Source: a bacterium
GTDB taxonomy: Bacteria > Verrucomicrobiota > Verrucomicrobiae > Limisphaerales > J093
Length of the DNA stretch: 6,726 bases
Direction: 5' to 3'
Assembly: GCA_021839785.1 (NCBI GenBank)
Contig: JAKCAB010000641.1
Location: 1 to 6,726 of the forward strand
Below, piece after piece: positions 1-6,726 of this stretch; position 1 is the first letter of the stretch; each line of letters opens with the position of its first letter. Both the position numbers and the translations under genes were made by a program. The notes beneath the pieces are model-generated. The model was not told where the DNA came from. It made no database searches and was given only the letters and a program-made list of their open reading frames with translations.

Positions 1-1907
<1,907 letters not shown>

Positions 1908-1914
1908 CGCGGCG

Positions 1915-1942
1915 ATTATCCGCCGTGGCCGGGAGGGCGCAA
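1915..1942 (-). promoter_or_regulatory. Candidate dnaE promoter, possibly giving a leaderless mRNA
   Basis: Reading the minus strand, TTGCGC (1942-1937) is followed after 16 nt by GATAAT (1920-1915), then 7 nt (CGCCGCG), then the dnaE ATG. GATAAT matches five of six positions of the sigma-70 -10 consensus, while the -35 match is weak (three of six). The distance from the -10 box to the ATG would put the transcription start at or within a base or two of the start codon, which is the layout of leaderless genes. The absence of a Shine-Dalgarno sequence fits. The same segment can also form a small hairpin (CGGCG/CGCCG with GATAAT in the loop), so the resemblance may be chance. Confidence 0.35.
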
Positions 1943-1982
1943 GCAGTCCCGAATCCCGCCACAGGCCGGGCGGTCACGCTGG

Positions 1983-2000
1983 GGCTGGGCCGGGCCAGCC
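1983..2000 (-). terminator. Weak hairpin after the ATPase gene
   Basis: On the minus strand GGCTGG and CCAGCC can pair as a 6-bp stem around the loop CCCGGC, starting 14 nt after the TAA of the ATPase gene. There is no following run of T, so it is not a canonical intrinsic terminator. It might slow or end transcription before dnaE, but in DNA this GC-rich a 6-bp stem arises easily by chance. The rest of the 107-nt spacer (1908-2014) holds only the candidate dnaE promoter. Confidence 0.22.
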
Positions 2001-2014
2001 GAGGCCTTCGTGGC

Positions 2015-4114
2015 TTAAGCCGCGACGGGCGCCAACTGAGGCGTGGGCGCTGGCGTGGCGCCGCCACCCGGGGCTTGCGGGGCCGCGGCCTGGAACGGCT
2101 CGAGTTCCTCGCCCTGGCGCACGAGACGGGCGCTGTTGAAAACGACGATCAGCGAACCCGCGTTGTGCAGGATGGCGGCGATGATCGGGTTGATGTAGCC
2201 GAACGCCGCCAGCGAGAGCCCGCCGATGATGAAAACGACGCCGAACAGGAAGTTCTGGTTGATGACGTTGCGGGTCATCCGCGACAGCTTTACCAGGAAC
2301 GGCAGCCGGCGGAGGTCGTTGTTCATGAGCGCGATGGTGGCGCTGTGGATCGCCACCTCGCTGCCGGCCGCGCCCATCGCGATGCCCATGTCGCCGGCCG
2401 CCAGCGCGGGCGCGTCATTCACGCCGTCGCCGACCACCGCGACGCGGTAGCCCTTGCCCTTGATCTGGCGGACGAAATCGACCTTGTTCTGCGGCAGGCA
2501 TTCGGCGACGACTTCCTCGCAACCGATTTCGCGGGCCACGCGCGCCGCCACCGGCTGGCGGTCGCCGGACACCATTGCGATCCGGCGCACGCCGGACTTG
2601 AGCAGGTCGCCGAGCGAGCCGCGGGCTTCCTTGCGGGTTTCGTCGCGGAGCCCGACCCAGCCCACATACTGGCCGCCGCGGGCGACAAAAATGAGGCTGA
2701 AGCCTTCGGTCTCGTTCAAGTCCACGGTCCGGGTCACGTCCTCGGCCAGGCCGTTGTCCTTGAGCCACTGGGCGCGGCCGATGATTACGTCGGCGCCGTC
2801 CACCTGCGCGCGGATGCCGCGGCCGGCGGTTTCCTTGAAATTCTGCGGCTCGACGAGCGGCACGCCCACCTCGCCGGCCAGTTCGCTCAGGGCCTTGGCG
2901 GTGGGGTGGTTGCTGTACTTCTCGGCGGAGGCCGCGAGGCGCAACAGCTCCGCGGGTTTGATGTCGCCCACCGGCGCGAGCCGGCTCACCGCGAGGCGGC
3001 CGGTGGTGAGGGTGCCGGTCTTGTCGAAAATGAAGGCGTTGATGCGCGCGGCGAGTTCGATGTCGGCCACGTTTTTGATGAGAATGCCGAGGCGCGCCGC
3101 CGCGGAAAGCGCCGCGACCATCGCGGTGGGCGATGCCAGAATGAAGGCGCACGGACAGGTTACGACGAGCACCGAGATCACGCGGTTGAGGTCGTGCGTG
3201 AAGGCCCAGACCAGCGCGCCCAGCACCAGCACCAGCGGCGTGTAATAGACCATGTACTGGTCCACGATGCGCATGATGGGCAGCTTGGTTTTCTCGGCGG
3301 CGAGGATCAGTTCCCGCACGCGGCCGAGGGTGGTGTCGGTGCCGGCCTTGGTGACGCGGACTTCGAGGACGCCGGTCAAATTCTGCGTGCCGGCGAACAC
3401 CTGGTCGCCCGGCCGCTTGTCCACCGGGAGGGATTCGCCGGTGATGTTGGCTTGGTTGAAGGAACCTTCGCCGCTGGCGATGACGCCGTCGGCCGCGACG
3501 TTGTCGCCGGGCCGGATGCGGATCACGTCGCCAACCTTGAGTTCGGCGACGGCGACCTCTTCCTCCGTGCCGCCGTTGAGGAGGCGCCGGGCCTTGGTGG
3601 GCGTCAGTTTGATGAGCGACTCGATGGAGGCGCGCGCGCCGGCGGCGGTGCGGGTCTCGATGATTTCGCCCAAGAGCATGAAAAAGGCGACGAGGCCCGC
3701 GGTCTGGTAATCGCCGACGCCTAGCGAACTAGTGCCGGCGCCCAGCGCGGCGGCGCCTTTCCCAAACGAGGCGAGCACGGCGATCGCGACCAGCTCGTTG
3801 ATGCTCAGAATGCCACGGCGCAAATCCTGCACCGCCGTCTTGACGATCGGGGCGCCGAGAACGAGGGCGCCGATCATGGCGCTGGCGCTGGCGACCATCT
3901 GGCCGCTGGAGAACAACCACCTTACCAGGAGCGAGTTCAAAAGGAACATCATCCCCACGAGCGTTTGCGTGAGGTGGACGGGGATGTGCTCGTGGTCGTG
4001 GCCGCAGCTTTCGCAATGCTCATGGTCGTGATCGTGATCGTGATCGTGATCGTGGTGGTGGTGCGCGCGGGCAGACGCGGCCTCTTTGCGGGATAAAAGC
4101 GAGGTGACTTGCAT
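2015..4114 (-). CDS. Heavy-metal-translocating P-type ATPase (P1B, CPC type) with His-rich N-terminus
   Basis: This 699-residue membrane pump couples ATP hydrolysis to export of a metal ion. The N-terminus has no folded HMA domain. Instead residues 18-43 are His/Asp-rich (four His, then alternating Asp-His) and contain a CESC pair (34-37), a likely flexible metal-binding tail. Membrane segments are predicted near 46-68, 73-95, 104-122, 137-156, 285-306, 311-335, 618-640 and 640-662. Visible motifs are TGES (225-228, actuator), CPC (320-322, transmembrane metal site), DKTGTLT with phosphorylated D364, SNHP (401-404, the P1B His-Pro locus), SGD (516-518, usually TGD) and GDGVNDAP (562-569). The last helix carries HNAGS (650-654), not the Asp-x-Gly expected for ZntA-like Zn/Cd/Pb pumps, so the substrate is left open. 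The tail after residue 666 is rich in Pro and Ala. The gene begins 98 nt after the hflK-like gene on the same strand and may be co-transcribed with it. The ATG at 4112-4114 gives the full His-rich region; no strong Shine-Dalgarno sequence precedes it. Confidence 0.95.
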   Translation of the reverse strand: MQVTSLLSRKEAASARAHHHHDHDHDHDHDHEHCESCGHDHEHIPVHLTQTLVGMMFLLNSLLVRWLFSSGQMVASASAMIGALVLGAPIVKTAVQDLRRGILSINELVAIAVLASFGKGAAALGAGTSSLGVGDYQTAGLVAFFMLLGEIIETRTAAGARASIESLIKLTPTKARRLLNGGTEEEVAVAELKVGDVIRIRPGDNVAADGVIASGEGSFNQANITGESLPVDKRPGDQVFAGTQNLTGVLEVRVTKAGTDTTLGRVRELILAAEKTKLPIMRIVDQYMVYYTPLVLVLGALVWAFTHDLNRVISVLVVTCPCAFILASPTAMVAALSAAARLGILIKNVADIELAARINAFIFDKTGTLTTGRLAVSRLAPVGDIKPAELLRLAASAEKYSNHPTAKALSELAGEVGVPLVEPQNFKETAGRGIRAQVDGADVIIGRAQWLKDNGLAEDVTRTVDLNETEGFSLIFVARGGQYVGWVGLRDETRKEARGSLGDLLKSGVRRIAMVSGDRQPVAARVAREIGCEEVVAECLPQNKVDFVRQIKGKGYRVAVVGDGVNDAPALAAGDMGIAMGAAGSEVAIHSATIALMNNDLRRLPFLVKLSRMTRNVINQNFLFGVVFIIGGLSLAAFGYINPIIAAILHNAGSLIVVFNSARLVRQGEELEPFQAAAPQAPGGGATPAPTPQLAPVAA
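4027..4054. repeat. Hexamer tandem repeat (CGTGAT) encoding the Asp-His tract
   Basis: CGTGAT occurs four times in exact tandem (4027-4050), followed by a partial copy CGTG (4051-4054) and then a short GTG run up to 4063. On the coding strand it reads as alternating Asp and His codons within residues 18-31 of the ATPase. The repeat is near perfect at the nucleotide level although synonymous His and Asp codons would allow variation. This suggests recent expansion by slippage. The unit is a multiple of three, so gain or loss of copies alters tract length without a frameshift. Confidence 0.9.
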
Positions 4115-4132
4115 GGCCGGCGATCTCAGGTG

Positions 4133-4160
4133 GCCGCGGCCGGTCGGGACCGGCCGGGGC
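4133..4160 (-). other. Strong GC-rich hairpin in the hflK-ATPase spacer
   Basis: CGGCCGGTC (4137-4145) and GACCGGCCG (4148-4156) are perfect inverted repeats separated by 2 nt. After one mismatch (4136/4157), three more pairs (4133-4135 with 4158-4160) extend the stem, so 12 of 13 positions pair. It sits in the 98-nt spacer, ending 18 nt before the ATPase ATG on the coding strand. No T-run follows, so it is not a standard intrinsic terminator. It could stabilise the upstream mRNA end, attenuate read-through, or act as a protein-binding palindrome. Nothing in the sequence decides between these. Confidence 0.55.
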
Positions 4161-4212
4161 GGGCTTCAGAGCCGAGGTTGGGCGTCGAAAGTGTCATGCG
4201 GAACGGCGGCAG

Positions 4213-5304
4213 CTACCGCGTTTCGGGCGCTTCTTTCTTGAGCGGTTCCCGACTCAACTGTAGCCGCACTTCGCGGGTTTGTCCTTCCGGGGTGTCGGAA
4301 AGGAAGAATTTTTCCTGGGCGTTGGTCATCACGCGCCCCAGCCGGGCCGCGAGCAGGCGGTCTTCGAACAGCGCCGGGTCCTTGAGGTACTCGGGCAATT
4401 GCTCTTTGAAGGCCTTGGCTTCGGCGCTGACGGTGGTGACGAGCCGGTTGCTGCTGCCCACGCCGCGGGCGATGATGGCGTCCGCCTCGCCGAGCGCCCT
4501 GCTGGTGACCTGATCGCGGTAGCCGAGCGCGTCGCTGATCTTTTGGCTGCGCTCCTGTTCGGCGGAATTCACCGCCTCGAACGCGCCGCGCACGTCCGCC
4601 GGGGCCTTGGTTTCCACGTCGCTGGGTTCCATGGTGATGCCCAGGTTCAATTCGTTGGCCTTGGTCCGGAAGCGCTCCAGCACGAGGTCGCGGAAGCCGC
4701 TTTTGTCCTTGTAGAGCGCGTCTTCGGCGGTGGTGCGGGCGGAGGCGTAAATGATCGCGTCGTTCAAAACGTTGGTCAGGAGCGCGGAGACGTTGGTGAA
4801 GCCGAAGGTGTAGCGGATGGGGTCGGTGATGCGGTACTTCACGGTGGCTTTCACGTGCAGGATGTTGCCGTCGGCGGTGAGCGTGTAGCCGTCGGCCTCC
4901 GGGCTGAGGAAACCCTTCGGGTTCGGTTCCGTGTTGTTCGCCTCCATCTCCGGCGTGGTGGTGTACCAACCGGTGCTGGAGGTGACCGTCTGGATTTCCC
5001 CGATGGGGATGCGGACCACCTCGTTGATCGGGAACGGCCAGGCCCAATGCCAGCCGGGCTTGCGAAGCTGCTCGCTGGCCGCGCCGACCGGTTTGCCGAA
5101 ACGCAGGATCACGGCTTGCTCGTTCGGCTGGACGATGAACATGCCGGAGCACAAGAACACCAGCACCAGGATCGCCATGAGGAACTTGACGATCCGGAAG
5201 CTGCTGCTGAACGCCTCGGACAACGCCTGCGAACTGGCGTCCTCCACGCCGGTCGGCGGCGGCGGCGCGGGGGGTTCGGGCGCGGGAAGGATCGGGTCGC
5301 TCAT
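4213..5304 (-). CDS. hflK: HflK-like SPFH/band-7 membrane protein (second HflK-type copy)
   Basis: This 363-residue protein has a short Pro-rich, probably cytoplasmic N-terminus (4-17), one membrane helix (about 39-58) and then an SPFH domain beginning FIVQPNEQAVILRFGKP (56-72). The segment PGWHWAWPFPINEV (83-96) and the strand pair around YTLTADGNILHVKATVKYRITDP (140-162) match the HflK pattern, as does LGITMEPSDVETKAPADVRGAF (221-242). A charged, probably coiled-coil region (about 237-300) and LPEYLKDPALFEDRLLAARL (303-322) follow, again as in HflK. Compared with E. coli HflK from memory, the loop at about 111-139 looks expanded. In E. coli HflK and HflC form a cage around FtsH and modulate proteolysis; the same role here is inferred. 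The ATG overlaps the stop of the HflC-like gene (ATGA, 5301-5304), which implies coupled translation and a partner relationship. The gene ends in TAG. The HflK name is by similarity, since another HflK-like gene lies upstream. Confidence 0.88.
   Translation of the reverse strand: MSDPILPAPEPPAPPPPTGVEDASSQALSEAFSSSFRIVKFLMAILVLVFLCSGMFIVQPNEQAVILRFGKPVGAASEQLRKPGWHWAWPFPINEVVRIPIGEIQTVTSSTGWYTTTPEMEANNTEPNPKGFLSPEADGYTLTADGNILHVKATVKYRITDPIRYTFGFTNVSALLTNVLNDAIIYASARTTAEDALYKDKSGFRDLVLERFRTKANELNLGITMEPSDVETKAPADVRGAFEAVNSAEQERSQKISDALGYRDQVTSRALGEADAIIARGVGSSNRLVTTVSAEAKAFKEQLPEYLKDPALFEDRLLAARLGRVMTNAQEKFFLSDTPEGQTREVRLQLSREPLKKEAPETR
5301..5304 (-). promoter_or_regulatory. ATGA stop/start overlap coupling hflC and hflK
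   Basis: On the coding strand the bases ATGA contain the ATG of the HflK-like gene (5304-5302) and the TGA of the HflC-like gene (5303-5301). No convincing Shine-Dalgarno sequence precedes the ATG. Termination-reinitiation is therefore the likely way the second protein is started, which would keep the two products in a fixed ratio. Confidence 0.85.
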
Positions 5305-6224
5305 GGCGTGCTGACCATGTTTGTGATCGTGTGTCGCGCCGGAGAAATTCCGCCTTTGAGCAGGTCAAACGGCGGGGTGCGCGGGTCAAGCACCAGCGTG
5401 GCCCGCTCTTTGAGCGATTGCTCCAACGCGTCGAGTTTCAAAAGGAACACCGCCAGTTCGGTGTTTTGCTCGAAGGTCTTGAGGTCCTTGGCGGCCTTGG
5501 CTTCGGCCTCGCCGATGATCTGGCGGGCGCGGCCGTCGGCGTCGGCCAGGATTTGCTCGCGCTTCAGGTCGGCGGCCGATTTGATGGCGATGGACTCCTT
5601 TTCGCCTTCGCCTTGGAACTGTTTCACCAGGCGCTCGCGCTCGGCCTTCATGCGGTCAAAGACCTTGGTGGTGATGCTTTCGGGCAGGCCGATTTGCTTG
5701 ATGCCCAGGAGGACCACTTCCACGCCGTGGCTGTCGGCCGCCTTGGCCTTCAACGTGTCGAGCATCTCCTTCTCGATGTCGTCGAACTTCAGCGCCTTCG
5801 GATCCACGGAAATGAAATCGCTCAGCGGATGCCGGCCGACGGTGCTGTTTTTGGCGTCGCGCAGCAAAATCTCGAGGTTCTGCGCCGCGCGCGCCTCGTC
5901 GCCGCCGAAGAGTTCGAGGAACTTCCGCGGGTCGCTCACGCGCCAGCCGATGAACGCCTCGATCACGATGATCCGGCCGTCGCGCGTGGTGGTCTGCTCG
6001 TACTTCTTTTCCAGGTTGTGGATGCGGTTGTCGAAGCGGTGGATGTTCTGGATCGGCCAGGGCAGGCGCAGGTACAGACCGGGCTGTTCGATGCTGCGGG
6101 AATACTTGCCCAGCGTGGTGACGACCACCACCTCGGTCTGGCGCACCTGGAAGAAGAAGAGCATCGCCAGGAAGATCAACACGACCACCAGGCCGGTGGC
6201 GAGGGTGAGCGGGTTCTTGTTCAT
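5301..6224 (-). CDS. hflC: HflC-like SPFH/band-7 membrane protein
   Basis: This 307-residue protein has a length typical of HflC. It has an N-terminal signal-anchor helix (about 6-25) and then the SPFH domain, with QVRQTEVVVVTTLGK (26-40), PGLYLRLPWPIQNIHRFDNR (48-67) and TTTRDGRIIVIEAFIGWRVSDP (78-99), the last close to the HflC signature. Residues 190-245 form a highly charged stretch, RMKAERERLVKQFQGEGEKE (191-210) then ILADADGRARQIIGEAEAKA (225-244), the alternating Ala/Glu/Arg helix that oligomerises in SPFH proteins. With HflK it would build a membrane-anchored assembly on the outer face of the inner membrane, known in E. coli to surround FtsH. It starts 26 nt after the partial SPFH gene and its TGA overlaps the next ATG by 4 nt, so it sits mid-operon. 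The 5' side of the ATG shows no Shine-Dalgarno sequence, so initiation may depend on upstream translation. The family call is firm; FtsH as a partner is inferred. Confidence 0.92.
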   Translation of the reverse strand: MNKNPLTLATGLVVVLIFLAMLFFFQVRQTEVVVVTTLGKYSRSIEQPGLYLRLPWPIQNIHRFDNRIHNLEKKYEQTTTRDGRIIVIEAFIGWRVSDPRKFLELFGGDEARAAQNLEILLRDAKNSTVGRHPLSDFISVDPKALKFDDIEKEMLDTLKAKAADSHGVEVVLLGIKQIGLPESITTKVFDRMKAERERLVKQFQGEGEKESIAIKSAADLKREQILADADGRARQIIGEAEAKAAKDLKTFEQNTELAVFLLKLDALEQSLKERATLVLDPRTPPFDLLKGGISPARHTITNMVSTP

Positions 6225-6250
6225 GGTTCGGTCAAAGGCGGTTCGGCGGG

Positions 6251-6726
6251 TCAGGGCTTCTTGGACTGCGCCGGCAGGGTCGTATCAAGCAGGTCCGGGC
6301 GGATCTTATCCTCCAGGTTCAGGGTCACGACCTCGTGGGCGTTGGTGGGCACCACCACGTATTTGCGGACCGGTCCGAGCGCGCGGCTGAGGGTGTCGAG
6401 GTAAGTCCGTATCCGGTACACGTCCGGCGAAGCATTGTAGGCCAACACTTGGTTGGTGAACCGCGCCGCCGTGCCCAATGCCGCCGAAGTGATTTGAGCG
6501 CGGTAAGCCTCGGCTGCGTCCACCTTGCGGCTGGCCTCGGCCTCGGCCAGCGGCAGGCGTTCGGCGGCGTAGGCCTGGGCGTAGTAATTCGTCGCTTCAC
6601 GATCCTGCAACGCGCCGAAGACCGCCTCGAAGTCCGGGGCCACCTTGACTGGCGGGTGAATGCCGTGCAGGCCCACGAAAAGCACGTTCACGCCCAGCTT
6701 CAGGGCGTCGGCGCGCTCCTGGATTC
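6251..6726 (-). CDS. HflK-like SPFH/band-7 protein, C-terminal 157 codons (start outside window)
   Basis: The frame is open from the window edge to a TGA at 6251-6253. The visible part begins inside an SPFH domain: ALKLGVNVLFVGLHGIHPPV corresponds to the last SPFH strand and the HflK-type Pro-Pro linker (compare LGI...ARPPEEV in E. coli HflK, recalled). It is followed by FEAVFGALQDREATNYYAQA, then an Ala/Glu/Arg-rich coiled-coil stretch (LPLAEAEASRKVDAAEAYRA), and a conserved C-terminal segment with VYRIRTYLDTLSRALGPVRK that parallels the HflK end. An in-frame GTG at 6691 is not a credible start, because homologous sequence continues upstream of it to the edge. It is followed 26 nt later by the HflC-like gene on the same strand, so it is likely the first known member of this operon here. 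Its total length, membrane anchor and any extra N-terminal domains cannot be seen. It could be the true HflK of the pair, with the 4213-5304 gene an added paralogue. Confidence 0.85.
   Translation of the reverse strand, partial: IQERADALKLGVNVLFVGLHGIHPPVKVAPDFEAVFGALQDREATNYYAQAYAAERLPLAEAEASRKVDAAEAYRAQITSAALGTAARFTNQVLAYNASPDVYRIRTYLDTLSRALGPVRKYVVVPTNAHEVVTLNLEDKIRPDLLDTTLPAQSKKP

Noticed and set aside
1925..3724. Open frame of 599 codons on the plus strand opposite the P-type ATPase
   Set aside because: It lies antisense to the ATPase, with Asp/His/Arg-biased composition and no motif. High GC makes stop codons rare in this frame.
4115..4212. Intrinsic terminator between the HflK-like gene and the ATPase
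   Set aside because: The hairpin is strong but no T-run follows on the coding strand, so only a hairpin is reported.
4279..6390. Open frame of 703 codons on the plus strand opposite the SPFH genes
   Set aside because: It spans across two genes and an intergenic gap on the other strand, changes composition along its length and shows no domain. It is a by-product of codon bias.
6251..6691. A complete short gene starting at the GTG at 6691
   Set aside because: The frame continues upstream to the window edge with sequence fitting an SPFH domain, so this is the tail of a longer gene.

Overview
The window is GC-rich, bacterial and densely coded. Every gene I can support is read from the minus strand, so in transcription order it runs from the high coordinates to the low ones. 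The protein set (three consecutive SPFH/band-7 membrane proteins of the HflK/HflC type, a CPC-type metal P-type ATPase and a replicative DNA polymerase III alpha subunit), the high GC and the lack of clear Shine-Dalgarno sequences before the starts suggest a Gram-negative-type organism. Verrucomicrobiota is my best guess, with Planctomycetota or Acidobacteriota as alternatives. This placement is inference from protein flavour, not a marker-gene result.

Layout, in transcription order: (1) 6726-6251, the 3' part of an HflK-like SPFH gene whose start lies outside the window; (2) 6224-5301, a complete HflC-like gene, 26 nt downstream; (3) 5304-4213, a second HflK-like gene whose ATG overlaps the hflC stop in an ATGA junction; (4) a 98-nt spacer holding a very GC-rich hairpin; (5) 4114-2015, a metal-translocating P1B-type ATPase with a His/Asp-rich N-terminus and a CPC motif; (6) a 107-nt spacer with a weak hairpin and a possible promoter placed as for a leaderless transcript; (7) 1907-1, the first 635 codons of dnaE, running out of the window.

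The three SPFH genes look like one transcription unit making a hetero-oligomeric membrane scaffold. In characterised bacteria HflK and HflC form a cage around the FtsH protease, but no ftsH is visible here. The metal ATPase follows on the same strand and may be co-transcribed, which raises the possibility that the SPFH assembly supports or regulates a metal exporter; this is inference from order alone. dnaE is probably a separate housekeeping unit with its own promoter.

No RNA gene, mobile element, CRISPR array or gene-free stretch over 300 bases was seen. Long open frames on the plus strand are antisense by-products of GC-rich codon usage. The points most worth a second look are the HflK-HflC-HflK-ATPase cassette, the unusual last-helix signature of the ATPase, the hexamer repeat encoding its His/Asp tract, and the putative leaderless dnaE start.
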